DNA from: Pholis gunnellus
Lineage: Eukaryota; Chordata; Actinopteri; Perciformes; Pholidae
Assembly: GCA_910591455.2 (NCBI GenBank)
Contig: OU342818.1
Span: 19,183,321 to 19,247,320 of the forward strand
Direction: 5' to 3'
Length of the DNA: 64,000 bases
How positions within the stretch are numbered: the first letter of the stretch is position 1; each line of letters starts with the position of its first letter. The position numbers and the translations under genes are program-made. Below are positions 1-11,375 of this stretch, one piece after another. The notes beneath the pieces were generated by a model. The model saw nothing but the letters and a program-made list of their open reading frames with translations. It was not told the DNA's origin and searched no databases.

Positions 1-809
1 ACTCTGCTTCATCCTCTGTCATACCTCACAGCGCTGCGTCTCCGGCTGCAGGAAGCCTTCAGCCCCGTCCAGAGTGTATCCTCCCTTACAGCATGTATGG
101 TGCCCTGCGATCTCTCCCTCCTGCCATGGGATCAGTGAATGTTCAGACTACTGTAGAAAAGAGGACCTGGGCAAGGCTCCTTTGGCCGATGTCTGTGCAG
201 CACAGGATGAGTCCCGGCTCGATGGGAATGTGAGCTCAGGGCTGCACAGGAGGAAAGGCAGAGTCAACAAACAAGCGGTAGAGCAAATAAGCCACACATA
301 CTGTTTGTTATTAAGTTCTCTTTTCACGTGTGTATGTGCTTACACAGTACCACTGACAACCAAGATCGTCCAGTACTGGAAAGGCTTCTTTGAAGAGATC
401 TCCGCTGTTTGTCATCTTTTTGAATAAATGCATGGCAGGACTATGACCGTATGGCCTCCACTGGACCCCGACCTGAAAGATTAGATTCAATTCTGTTGTC
501 ATTACACATACCAGTACTGAGACAACAGTTTAGTATCTAACAGGAGTGCAAAAAGCGGTTCAGTGCAAAGTAATGTACTGCATTTATGGGGGTGGATATA
601 AATATGCTCAGATTTATACGGTATCAACATGTGCAGCTGTTGCGGTAGGCAAATGTATAGTGCAGGGATAAGTTCAAGTAATGGGGGGTGAGAGGTGTTC
701 CTGTTGAGGGCCAATTTGTAGGCCGACTCATCTTTGTTGTTCTGACCATCTCCCCTGCTCCACCACCCGCCTTCCTCCCCCTCTGTTTACCACTCACCCC
801 CTGTCTCAG
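1..809. other. Intergenic, no gene recognised
   Basis: No recognisable coding exon is seen. One plus frame is open from the window edge to a stop near 231 and is rich in Ser/Pro, but it has no recognisable motif and no clear splice site. Bases 720-810 are C/T-rich and lead into the LINE relic that follows. Confidence 0.4.
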
Positions 810-1345
810 TTCTCCCCTGTGTCCCCAATAGACAAGCTCCTCTTGTGTTCTAGATCCCATCCATTCTTGCTGAAGACTGTCTTCCAGCTATCTCCTCACT
901 CATCACAGACATCATCAACTCTTCCTTCAGCTCTGATTCAGTCCCCCAAACACACAAACTGGCTGCTGTCCCCTCCATCTTCAAAAAACCTGGACACAAC
1001 CCTGATATCATTCGTCATTTCCGGTCCATCTCAAATCTTCCCCTCTATCAAAAATACTGGAACGTGTTGTCTCCTCCCGACTCAAAGCCCACCTCATCTC
1101 CAACGACCCGTTTCAATCCGGTCTCCGTGCTAGCACAGCACAGGAGCAGCCTTTGTCAAAGTCACCAACGACCTCCTCCTCTCCTCAGACTCTGGACAAC
1201 TCAGTGCTCCTCTCTCCCGCCTTGAATCCCCCCTCAACATCACTGGTACTGCCCTCTCCTGGCTGAGGTCATATCTCACAAACAGCCAACAGTTCGACAA
1301 CATCTGCACCTCCTCCCCCCACTCCTCTGTCTGTGTGTGGGTCTG
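810..1345 (+). mobile_element. Decayed LINE reverse transcriptase fragment (L2-like)
   Basis: Translated with frameshifts, this stretch reads like the N-terminal part of a fish L2/CR1-type non-LTR reverse transcriptase: a segment about isolated stems ('IINSSFSSDSVP'), then a 'KKPG' and 'ISNLPL' section, then text matching the 'FQSGFR...LVKVTNDLL' region of such enzymes, and near 1225-1270 an 'LESPLNITGTALSWLRSYLTN'-like stretch. No frame stays open through it, and the catalytic YxDD region is missing. It is a dead 5'-truncated and internally shortened copy. The clade assignment is by eye. Confidence 0.6.
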
Positions 1346-1363
1346 GTGGTCAGTGGGCACTGC

Positions 1364-1535
1364 CCCGGCAACACAGTCTCACTGCAGTTCATGAAATACA
1401 GTAGTCAGCAAATTGTGCTTTTTTGTGTCACTCGTTAGGACTTTCTCCAAAACAAAAGTTAGGTTTTGGCAACAAAACCATGTCCTCAGATGTGCACGAC
1501 CTCCTGTTTCCTAGCAACAGACCTGGGGTCACAGA
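1364..1535 (+). repeat. Dispersed repeat with 'caacacagtctcactgca' start
   Basis: This shares its opening 'caacacagtctcactgca' and a later 'aaagttaggttttggcaac' section with the stretch at 25690-25850, which has 'aaagttagggttaggcaac'. A weaker reverse-oriented relative is at about 45580-45630. It is a fish interspersed family that I cannot name. Repeated occurrence within the window is the evidence. Confidence 0.5.
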
Positions 1536-2032
1536 GCCTTCTACATAGCTGCCCCTTCCCCCTGGACCTCTCACCCCAAACACATCCAAGACTAAACCAA
1601 CCAATGTTACAAAGTCACCCCTAACAAACAGAATATAAGACTGACATTACAAAGTTACATTTATCCTTTCTAAGCATGCAGAAACAATGATAAAAGAAGA
1701 ACATTCAGGACACTCTTATACTGCATTGTCAAGTACTATTAAGACGTGTTACTCAGAGGCTCATAAAACAACAGATGCAAAGCAAATAAATGAGGTATAA
1801 TTATGTTAAATAGAAACATGGACTACAGACAAGATTATGTTGCATTGTTAGACACTAAAAATATTCAGATCAGAAGCACAAAACACAAAAGCAAATATAC
1901 TGTATAAGAGTGTGACACAGCTAAACAACAATAAAAGACATACATGCAGGTAGATGAGGGTCGACTGGCAATTTCAAGACAGACAGGCAGCTGACAGCAG
2001 ACAGATTGAGGACAGTAAGGTGCAGTTACATT
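1536..2032. other. Intergenic, AT-rich
   Basis: No gene, RNA or named repeat is seen. The sequence is A-rich with many short poly-A runs. Confidence 0.4.
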
Positions 2033-2775
2033 CTAGTGCTGACAGAGCTGGGTACTAACGAACCATTTCTTTAATTGAGCTTTAAATGAACTGCATGTCT
2101 GTAGTTCTCTAATGGTAACTGGGATGGAGTTCCATTGTAGTGCAGCTTGTACAGAAAATGCAGAGTGACAGAAAGCACTTTTCCTGAGTGGGATAATGTG
2201 ATCCCCTCTTGCTGCGCCTCTTGTGAGCCGATATGAGGTTGTTCTTGTGATAACAAACAGTTTGAGTGGAGGAAAGGTCAAGCCATATATAATCTTGTAC
2301 ATGAGACAGACATTCACATATTTAATCATGTTTTCCAAACTAAACAAGTTATATTTTTTTAGTATAGGGCAATGATGAAAAAGGATTTTTTTATCAAGGA
2401 TTTTGAGTGTTTGTTTATACAATGACTGTAGTGGTTTTAGAGAAGTGGTCCTAGTCTGTGACCAGGTTGTTGAACAGTAAGTGATATGGGAAAAACAACA
2501 TAGAAAGCATGTATGTCTTAGCTGCCTCTGTTGACCTGTAATCTTGTTTGAACCTGAAATTTGAAAGGTAAAATCTGACCCGTTGCAGACCTTTTTCACC
2601 TGAGCCATGAAGGAAAGTTTGGCATCAAACTGCACTCAGAGATACTTGTATTCAGGTACGACCAGCAGCCTCTCCCCAGATACAGAAGCATCCGGCTGTA
2701 ACTAGCAGTGTTTGTTTTGGTAAAAACATCCTGTTTTGGACAGGTTTAGTGCATTGCTGTAACCATGCTGTCACA
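2033..2775 (-). mobile_element. LINE reverse transcriptase C-terminal fragment
   Basis: A 200-codon minus frame (2635-2033) matches the C-terminal region of fish L2/Rex/CR1-type LINE proteins: a 'SYCSTTWSQT' type section, 'LQSLYKQTLKILDKK', a section about 'HHCPILKKYNLFSLENM', and a final 'FSVQAALQWNSIPVTIREL' with 'FKAQLKKWF'. Upstream on the same strand (about 2700-2640) an 'EYKYL' thumb-type motif is also visible after an in-frame stop. The catalytic half is missing, so this is a 5'-truncated insertion. The long open C-terminal frame suggests it is younger than the copy at 0.8 kb. Exact clade is uncertain. Confidence 0.7.
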
Positions 2776-2799
2776 TGAACCATGGATCATTTATGGTAA

Positions 2800-3150
2800 A
2801 TGTAAATGGACTGTACTTGTATTGCGCTTTTCTAGTCTTCCGACCACTCAAAGTGCTTTAACGCTACATGCCATTCATCAATTCCCACCCATACATACAC
2901 TGATGACAGGGGGTACAGCGACTGTGGCTCAGTGGATCGGCGGTTTGATCCCCAGCTCCGCTAGTCGCATGTTGATGTGTCCTTGGGCAAGACACTTAAC
3001 CCCGTAGCTGTGCCTACGGTGTGTGTGAATGTTGTATGAATGATTATGACAGTGTAATCAGTGTATGAATGGGTGAATGATGACATGTAGTGTTAAAGCG
3101 CTTTGAGTGGTTGGAAGACTAGAAAAGCGCAAGAAATATAAGTGACTTGC
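2800..3150. mobile_element. Non-autonomous element with long inverted arms
   Basis: The left arm (about 2815-2869) contains 'gcgcttttctagtcttccga' and the right arm (about 3085-3142) its near-perfect reverse complement 'tggaagactagaaaagcgc'; together they form about 55-bp inverted arms. The interior has a tRNA-like or satellite-like text, 'ggctcagtggatcggcggtt', followed by 'tccttgggcaagacacttaa'. Such elements are common in teleosts. A left-half copy lies at 39020-39122 and an opposite-half relative at 25495-25670. Confidence 0.65.
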
Positions 3151-3240
3151 CCAAGGACAAATCAACATGGACTAGAGGAGCCGGGATTCGAACCGCCATT
3201 CTTCTGATTCAGGGACAGACCGCTCTACCATGTAAACCAG
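3148..3240 (-). repeat. tRNA-like SINE/element fragment
   Basis: On the minus strand it has a tRNA-like stretch: a 'gtagagcggtctgtccctga' A-box-like region and a 'ggcggttcgaatcccggctc' B-box-like region. It abuts the inverted-arm element and shares the 'cttgcccaaggaca' phrase with its interior, so it is probably a nested or chimeric part of the same family and not a working tRNA gene. Confidence 0.45.
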
Positions 3241-5934
3241 TGTCAACTGCATACATGTGGATGTTGGTGTCAGCACAAGCTGTTGGAATATATATTGATA
3301 TATGAATAAAATAGCAGTTCCCCAAATTGTTCTGAAAACAAGTGCGCAGATAACTAATAACACAGAATCTGGAGAGACGGTGAGTCTCACATTGTGCACC
3401 CGCCGCCATCTTGTTCACAACAGCAGTTCTTTAAATGCCCTGTGGGCCCACTCGGTTAACATTTTCCAACAGCTATTATCATATTTTAGAGAAGTTTTGC
3501 TTTTATCTTATGAACAGTGAAGGAATACTAGGGGTGAGGGGGTCGGTCTAAGACCCCCTCACCCCCAAGACGTCAAGAGGGGGGAGTTCAATACTGAAAG
3601 GTGAAGAACAAGACGAAGAATGCTGCTGACGCTCAACATTTGTTTGTCAATTACTGAACCTGTTTCCATGGATTCCTTTGTTTTCCTGCCTTCAGAGAAA
3701 AAGAGAAAGTAGAGAAAAGTTTTCTGTCTTCGTTCACCGAGGAGGCATGCAAGAAAAACTAAGTGTCTTTATACTGTGCCATCATGAAGTACTCTTTTAG
3801 GATCTCTGGTCCACCTGAAAGAGTGAACACCAGACCAAAACCACTCATTATCCACTGGGAAGAGTTCAAAGGTCATTGTCCAGGAGTCAGTTGACGAGCG
3901 TAATAAGATCAAGGAGGACTTTCACAGCAATCCCCTTTAGACATAATGAATGATAAAGATGTATATTGACAAATGACATACAAACAAGTATGGACTAGAG
4001 TGTTCTCTCAATTAAATACAGTGCTAACAATCACAGTGATTACCTGAATGGGCTCACCATGTAATTATCTCAGTCATAAAATATGTCTTGAAACGGCTCC
4101 AGAATTGTCATTTAACGACACCAACGGAAATCAAGATATTCAGACACATTAAATTACAGGTAACTGCACTGCGCTGACTGAAGACATGAATGAAGGAATA
4201 CATCAATAACCATGTTCCATATCAAGGTTACAAGTGAATGTATTGTCACCGTACAACACAGCGTTGCACAACAAAATCATCTGTTGTCCATTAATGCAAC
4301 ACAAGAAAAAACAAAACAGGTGCAATCCTGTTGTGCTTTTTTTTTAATTTGCATCAGGAGGAATGTAAACGGCAGCAGAAACACTGGTGAATTCTCTGGG
4401 CAGATGAAATGATCTGCATCTTAAAATTAAAATCTGATCAGGGAAACATTGTCCATCCACTCTGATTATGTTTGTTTGTCAGTCCTTCGCTCGGTCAGCC
4501 CCTCAAGTGCAACAGCCAGACAATAAAGTAGATTGAAGTTCTTGCCGCTACTACTACCCCAATGAAATGTTTGCCATGGGTCCTAATTTAAAGTATGACA
4601 CACTATCGAGGGGATAGGAAGACTCTGTCATGTTGAAGGAGACAGACACTGATTTCCTCATGTGCTCTGTTTTTATTTTACACAATAAACAAATGAACTC
4701 TCCTAAAATGAATATAATAAAAAAAAAAAAAAATCTTCAGATGACAGTATTGACATAATTAATAATGTGTTGATAACAAATAAGTTTCTCACAGTTATTT
4801 AATCTCTTTCTACAGTAGAAAGTCCTTGCATGTTAATATGTTGGTAGGATGAGGGTTAAAGGCTGGAAGTGCCACAAAATATTTGGGAATGTCAAAACAA
4901 TTTGTTTAGTTTTAAATCAGAAGAAAATTACAACTAAATTCATGGACAACCGTTTAGAAGATCTGTGTTAAGGAAGTAAAAATGCACACACACTTCCTGC
5001 ATTTCTTCATTTTACTACTGTATTTTATTAATTACACTGCTTTTTACTGTTTTAATGACATCACAATGTTTGAATCTCCTTATCTTTTGCCTTATGTTTT
5101 GATGCTTTTATGTGTTTTATTTGAATTGCCTTGTTGTTGAAATGTACTATACTTGCCTTCCCTTGCCTAAGCTGGGCCAACAGAGTTCCTAACCCGGCTC
5201 TCTTCCCGGGCGATAACACAGGCGGTGGTGCTCGGTCCGGCTGGTCTCACTGGGTGGTCGGCAGATGCCGTGTCCACTGCACTTAATCCAATCCTTGCGC
5301 TTCCTTCTCCAATAATGACAAATGTATCTCTGTCAAAAGCCATATGTGCTTGGTTTAACATAGCCGAAACGACAATAGATCAAATAAAAAAGTTCATTGG
5401 AGCTACTTGCCATCATCACCTTGCAGAAAAGGACTACTCCTCTGTAGATAAACTGACCAATTGTACCATGTTTATTTAAATCTTGTGAACATTGTCATAT
5501 GGTCTAAAGGTAGATTCACAAGTTGCACTGAAAAAACACAAACACAGATAGTGGACATGAGCACGTAATATTATATATCCTTATTGATAAAAGTGACAAA
5601 TGGACAAATGTTTTGAGTACCACTTCGGCGACCTAAATATGTCAGACACAAATCACTGCTGTCCTCACAATGAATTACTGATTATAATCGGTAATAATCT
5701 TTCCCACAGGATTTTGTGAGATTGTGGTGGGTGAACCTCAGACGGGTGAAAGGGCAGACTCCCCCAGAAGAAAAATGTCCACATTATAAAGGGAAATGTC
5801 TCAATCTGATGCACTTTGACTACATTTATGACACTAGATCTATGAAGAACACTGTGCTCTTGTGAACAACGTGATGCTCTTGTTCTAGTAGCAGTTACTA
5901 AATACATTTAGAATACTCAATATTGTGTTGAAGC
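3241..5934. other. Intergenic, no gene recognised
   Basis: About 2.7 kb without a supportable gene. It contains a perfect 14-bp hairpin at 3531-3565 (see findings), a poly-A run at about 4718-4733, and a moderately GC-rich patch at 5160-5300 with an open minus frame (5361-5167) that matches no family I know. Confidence 0.4.
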
Positions 5935-6052
5935 CTAATTTGGAGGTACTTGTACTTTACTTGAATATTTCTATTTTATGTACCTGTATCCTTCTACACT
6001 ACATCTTTGAGGAAAGTAAGAACTTTTTACTCCACTACATTTTTTTTTACTA
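5935..6052 (+). repeat. Dispersed 'tacttgtactttacttga' repeat fragment
   Basis: It carries 'ggtacttgtactttacttga' and 'tttttactccactacatttt', hallmarks of a very common teleost interspersed repeat. Other diverged copies are at 10960-11375 and 31430-31800. The right side is replaced by the 16-bp minisatellite, which starts exactly where the repeat is cut. Confidence 0.6.
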
Positions 6053-6800
6053 GAGTTAGTCAGAGCTAGAGTCAGTCAGTGCTAAAGTTAAGCAGTGCTA
6101 GAGTTAGTCAAAGCTAAAGTTAGGCAGTGCTAGAGTCAGGCAGTGCTAAAGTTAGGCAGTGCTAGAGTCAGTCAGTGCTAGTCAGAGGCAGTGCTAGGGT
6201 TAGTCAGAGCTAGAGTCAGTCAGTGCTAGAGTTAGTCAGTGCTAGAGTCAGTCAGTGCTAGAGTCAGTCAGAGCTAAAGTTAGGCAGTGCTAGAGTCAGT
6301 CAGAGCTAAAGTTAGGCAGTGCTAGAGTCAGTCAGTGCTAGAGTCAGTCAGAGCTAAAGTCAGTCAGTGCTAGAGTTAGTCAGAGCTAAAGCCAGTCAGT
6401 GCTAGGGTTAGGCAGTGCTAGAGTCAGTCAGTGCTAGAGTTAGTCAGAGCTAAAGTCAGTCAGTGCTAGAGTCAGGCAGTGCTAGAGTCAGTCAGTGCTA
6501 GAGTTAGTCAGAGCTAAAGTCAGTCAGTGCTAGAGTCAGGCAGTGCTAGAGTCAGTCAGTGCTAGAGTTAGTCAGAGCTAAAGTCAGTCAGTGCTAGAGT
6601 TAGTCAGAGCTAAAGCCAGTCAGTGCTAGGGTTAGGCAGTGCTAGAGTCAGTCAGTGCTAGAGTTAGTCAGAGCTAAAGTCAGTCAGTGCTAGAGTCAGT
6701 CAGTGCTAGAGTTTGTCAGAGCTAAAGCCAGTCAGTGCTAGGGTTAGTCAGAGCTAAAGTTAGGCAGTGCTAGAGGCAGTCACTGCAAGAGTTTGTCACT
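6053..6800 (+). repeat. 16-bp minisatellite with higher-order structure
   Basis: About 46 tandem copies of a 16-bp unit close to 'gctagagtcagtcagt'. Variants gctaaa, ttagtcaga, caggcag and ccagtcagt recur in a fixed order, so parts of the array (about 6420-6700) show a 64-bp higher-order unit of four variant monomers. No ORF is present. The array is bounded on the left by a truncated interspersed repeat. Confidence 0.9.
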
Positions 6801-9265
6801 GAGATTTCGCTGTTGCTCCCTCTAATTTCAGTCACATTATTTGTATGTCTCGTATGATTGTGATGGGCCAGTTCGCTTTCACCATCTTGCATTTAAGACC
6901 CGGTGCTTCCTCATCTTATTATCATCAAAGGAAACAAAAACGTAATGTGTATTCAGAGTTAAATTTAGTTTTGCCTGCTTCCAGGGGTTTTCTGGTTGAA
7001 GAAAATGTTGTCGTCAGTTTTCTACCAACAGTTCAACATTTTGGTAGCCTAAGGAGACAGTGAGTTATATTCAGTAAAAACAGTGGAAAGTACAGTGCAT
7101 TATGGACTGCTTTTTACAGGATTCGTGTTTATGTAAACCTTTTGCACAGGACATACAGCTGTGTTTAGTTTTTTTCTCTGTGTTTTGTTTTTCCTACTAT
7201 AACAGCACAGCGTACCAATGATTTGCAACTAGTTCAATACAGGTATTGACTATCCATGTACAGTGTAATAATATAATAACATTATTGATAATAATAATGT
7301 TTTTTTCATTTTGGCAATAGTCTGACTGGCAAGCAATGCCAAAATGGATATCCCAAAAAAAATTAGACCCCCAGACCTGCAATTAACATATTTGAACATC
7401 ATCACCCTCGTGGCAATTGGTATGCCTGCCAAAGTTTTCCTGAGTCATCGGTAGGCAATTTCAATAAACAATCATTTTAGTGGCTTAGCTGAGCCAGCAT
7501 AAGCAATTATAACCAACCATGGAAAGAAAGCCAAAAAAACAATTTGATTATTTGGTGACGCCTAAAACTTTAAGAGTAAAGTTTCACTAACCGTGCGTGT
7601 TTGAGTAACTCGAGATGAACCGATGGAAAAGAGGATTCTGCCTACATGATGTTTACAGATAGGCTTTCACTGGTGAGAAATCAGTCCAGGCACTGGACTA
7701 ATCTGGCTTGTTACTCCTGGGGGCCTCAGGGCACACATTAGCTACTGGGCACCTGCTCCCCCCACTGTCTCTGTAGTTCATATAGTAGTAATCCAGTCCT
7801 TATTTTACTTGAAACAAGAGAAGAACATTGATTGTTAGATTATGTATTATTTATAATCCATCCAGTTCAATTTGAAATCTTACAATAAATATTGTTGAGA
7901 TATTATTCAAATTAACTTTCTTTATTTGGTTTGACAGTCAGTTGTTGACTAAAAACAGACGTTAATGCAACTGTTAGGCTACTTCAATATATATGGGACT
8001 AAATCATCACGCGAGTTAAACAGTATTGTGATGTTCTGGACCTTTGCGTGAGGAAATTCTCTCTAAATGGACCTCGTTGAATTTCAATTGAATACCTCAG
8101 GTTAAAAGCCTCTCTTGCTTGTGTTGCTTCCCTTTGGACTTACTGAAACTGTGTCCACATACTGAGCAAAATGTCATGACTCTTATACACTTCGGCCAAA
8201 ACAACGAAAATATGAACCAGGTGTTGTTTATTCCTCCTTAAAACTTATCGTTTTTAAATTGGCATACAATCACATTTTGTATGCTTTGCTAACATACAGT
8301 ATTATTTGTGCTTTACTTCAATTTCATGTACTTTTTCTGAACCATGATTGTGAAAATAGTATCCTTGGTAAAAGTAATAAACTTATCTATGGCTGTTAGT
8401 AGTCTTTGAGGACTCAACAATAGAAGGCCAGGACTCTTGCAGCCCCATCTATCAGCTTTCCCACATCAGGATCTGATGTAGGCAGCCACTTCCCCCTCTG
8501 CTGGGCAGGCTGCCATCTGGACCAGTGAGCTGCTGGTCCAGTCTTGGATGGTGTAGTCAGCCCAGGGGGCATTACAAAATGCACAAGAATGATATGATGG
8601 GAATACCATGCTATTGCACTTATTAGAATCAGGTTTCCCATGAGCTAAGTTGGGACCTCTCCTCTTTCTGTTGCTATACAGTTCTAACATCTGGGTTGCA
8701 GTAATGGAGAGTGATGTTTACGTAAACAAATGAAGCAGCAGTCTTTGTATATTTGACATCTATCTTTCAGTACCTATATAAAAGTTATGAACACACACTC
8801 AGAGGTAAATATATTTATTTGGAGTGGAGTGACATTAGTTACTTTAAAAAACATTAAAAAAGTCGAAGTTCAACTGAAATGATTGGTTGATTGATCGATT
8901 GACAGAATAAGTAACTTTTCGTGCAAAAACAATTCATGGCTCTGGCTTCACACATTTGAGGATTTGCAGCTCTTCCTTATTGGAAACAATCAGCAGTGAG
9001 TCTGTGTCTGGGTCCCTATGTGTTATCAGACCTACAGAGCGGACGTTTGTAGTCACGGTTTGAGGCTTTGAGGAGGGCGATGAACAAAAAACGGAGGACT
9101 TTCCTTTTCTTATTAATGCTTATTTTGTTCTGCACAACTATTGTGAAGTCCACACAGAAACTGTAAAGGAACAAAAGCATTAATGCTCTCCAGTACAACA
9201 GTGACTTCAGCCACCAGCAGAGCTACGAGTCAGAGAACAGACAAAACGTATTAGTGTGGAAGTAG
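6801..9265. other. Intergenic, no gene recognised
   Basis: AT-rich DNA with no supportable gene. The region 8400-8700 is more complex and GC-richer, but only short overlapping frames are open and no motif is recognised. Confidence 0.4.
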
Positions 9266-9269
9266 CCTC

Positions 9270-9520
9270 AGTGTCCGCTGCCTGGCCACCCGCATGCTCT
9301 GTGTCCTGTGTCTGGTTACCTATATTGTCTGTATCCCCTGCCTGGGTCCCTGCATGCTCCGTTTCCTGTTTTGGGTTCCCTATATTCTCTGCGTTCTGTA
9401 CCTGATTCCATGTATTATCTGTGTGCTCTGCCTAGGTCACTGCATGCTCCATGTCCTGTGCCTGGTTCCTCATATTATCTGTGTCCTCTGTATGCACTGT
9501 CTTGTGTCTGGATCCCTTTA
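9270..9520 (+). repeat. 30-bp minisatellite, diverged
   Basis: About eight diverged copies of a roughly 30-bp unit of the form 'ctgtnncctgnntgggt...tattatct'. The phrase 'gcatgctc' recurs at 9292, 9352 and 9442, spaced by 60 and 90 bp, exact multiples of 30. Because 30 is divisible by 3, all frames on this strand stay open and give low-complexity C/L/P/Y peptides; these are not real proteins. Confidence 0.8.
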
Positions 9521-10495
9521 TTCCCTCGTCCATATTATTGAGGAGTGACCTCACATTCCACATGATGATAGAAGGAAGGACAGGTTTGTAATGTCTTCCT
9601 GGCTTCCCTGTCTCTTCCTCCTCAGCTGGTGGGGAATAAAGGGCCTCTCCTCCGGTAGCAGCACGGCTGTGTTAAGGATTGCTAACAGCTGATCCCTGGT
9701 GTAAACAATGGGGCCATGGCTGTGTGATGGATCCCAAGACATGGTTGTAGACCAGAGCAAACATCTTAAGTCTAGTGTCAATAGTGAACGGAAAAGTAAA
9801 AAAAAAAAAAAAAACTACAGATGGACCGAGAGTTTCAAAATAAAATCCCCAGAAGGTAACTGTTTTTAAACAGGGAACTCAGGACGATTACTACTTTTTG
9901 TCTAAGGACGTCCTCCCCACCGATATAATACTTTGTTTAACTACAGTTTTAAAAGTTAATTCTGCCCGAATACTACATTTCCATCCGTCAACATTGTTGT
10001 TCCATCCAAATACTGCACTCCAAAGTCTCCATCCCACACGCATCACTGCATAGACTGCCACTCCTGATTAGACCAGTCCCTGAAGATTATATAACTTCAC
10101 CTTTCATGACTCTCCTCTTTTCCCCCCAAACAATTCCACTGATGTTAGGTTAATGTGGAATTTACGCCATCATTATTCAGATGATATGGCATGTATTGGT
10201 GAAAGTCAGCAGATTGTTTGGTATTTTATTAAGCTAGATTCCCGAGTTAAATCCTGTGTTGATTGTGGAGAAAAGAATGAAATGCCAGATTGTGAATGCA
10301 TTAAAAAGCATCTTGCAGGTTAGAGCCCCAGTGAATAGATGAGTAAGAACATGATCTAGACTTTCATAAAAATATATGTTAAAAAGGGGATAGATAATCA
10401 AGAGTGATGTCATGCTTTTTCCTCAGCAAGAACTTCACTGCAATGAGGAAAGGATGGCGGTTTCCCCCCATAGACGTTTATTAAATGACTATAGT
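9521..10495. other. Intergenic, no gene recognised
   Basis: No gene seen. It includes a poly-A run at about 9798-9814 and otherwise unique-looking sequence. Confidence 0.4.
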
Positions 10496-10499
10496 CACC

Positions 10500-10825
10500 A
10501 GTAGAAAGACGTTCAAAATCGGTTCAAAAGTGAACGTTTTTTCACCGACTATTTGAAGACGTTGATTGAACGTTCACGTTTGGGCCATATTTCATCCTCT
10601 ACATTGTGCTGAAAATAGTATATCATCATTTTAAAGGGTTACTAAAAAAACAGATCCCCAATTCTCCGTTGAAAAACCAATATTGCAAATCAGGGTGAAA
10701 TCTGGTCTAAACATGAACGTTTATTCAACGTCTCCAAATAGTCGGTGAAGAAACTTTCACTTGTTAACCACTTTTAAACGTCTTTTAACCATCACCGTGT
10801 TTTAAACGTCTTTTGAACCTTCAAA
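10500..10825. mobile_element. Foldback/MITE-like element
   Basis: The left arm at about 10505-10590 contains 'ttcaccgactatttgaagac' and the right arm at about 10710-10790 contains 'gtctccaaatagtcggtgaa', its near-exact reverse complement. The match extends over roughly 80 bp with several mismatches ('gacgttcaaaa' against 'ttttaaacgtc'). The interior of about 120 bp is non-coding. Such structures are typical of non-autonomous DNA transposons; target duplications were not resolved. Confidence 0.7.
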
Positions 10826-10959
10826 TCGAGGACTAGATGACTACCAGGGTGTTAGCAACAGCTGAGTGTGCCAATACATTGCAGGGCTCCTGACTAACTT
10901 TTCTAGTCACTTGGTTGCACCAGCACATGATTTGATCACACCTTTTGTTGCTACAGCGA

Positions 10960-11375
10960 GTGGTGGAATTTACCCAAGTACTGTATTTAAGGAACAATTT
11001 TGACCTTCTTGTACTTACTTGAGTATTTGTGTTTTCTGCTTCTTTATACTTCCATTCCAAAACATCTCAGAGGGAAATACTGAACTTCTTACTGTACTAC
11101 ATTTATCTGACAGATTTAGTTACTTTTTACATTTGAAAAAAAAATGATTACTAAACATTAAACTATAACATTAAAATGCTCTTAGATGTTTTCATTAGTG
11201 AATAATAAAAGAATAATATAATGTTTTATAATGATATAACACTGACAGGAGCCATACTGCACAATTACCATTTTACTGTAATTTTGCCACTTTCATTTAA
11301 TTTGGCCTGTAAAGCCTACTTCTGGACTTTTACTGAAGTAACATTTTGAAACCATAACCATATCGTCCACCACTG
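10960..11375 (+). repeat. Dispersed teleost repeat, near full length
   Basis: It starts with 'tggtggaatttacccaagta', continues with 'cttgtacttacttgagtatt' and 'actgtactacatttatctga', and ends with 'tccaccactg', the inverted match of its own start ('agtggtgga'). This is a common fish non-autonomous family with inverted ends. Relatives in this window are at 5935 and 31430. Confidence 0.65.

Noticed and set aside
3..231. Plus-strand open stretch rich in Ser/Pro at the window edge
   Set aside because: No recognised domain, no clear acceptor or donor, and it is cut by the window edge, so an exon cannot be supported.
9294..9548. 84- and 77-codon plus-strand ORFs
   Set aside because: They are translations of the 30-bp minisatellite in two frames; the repeat explains them.
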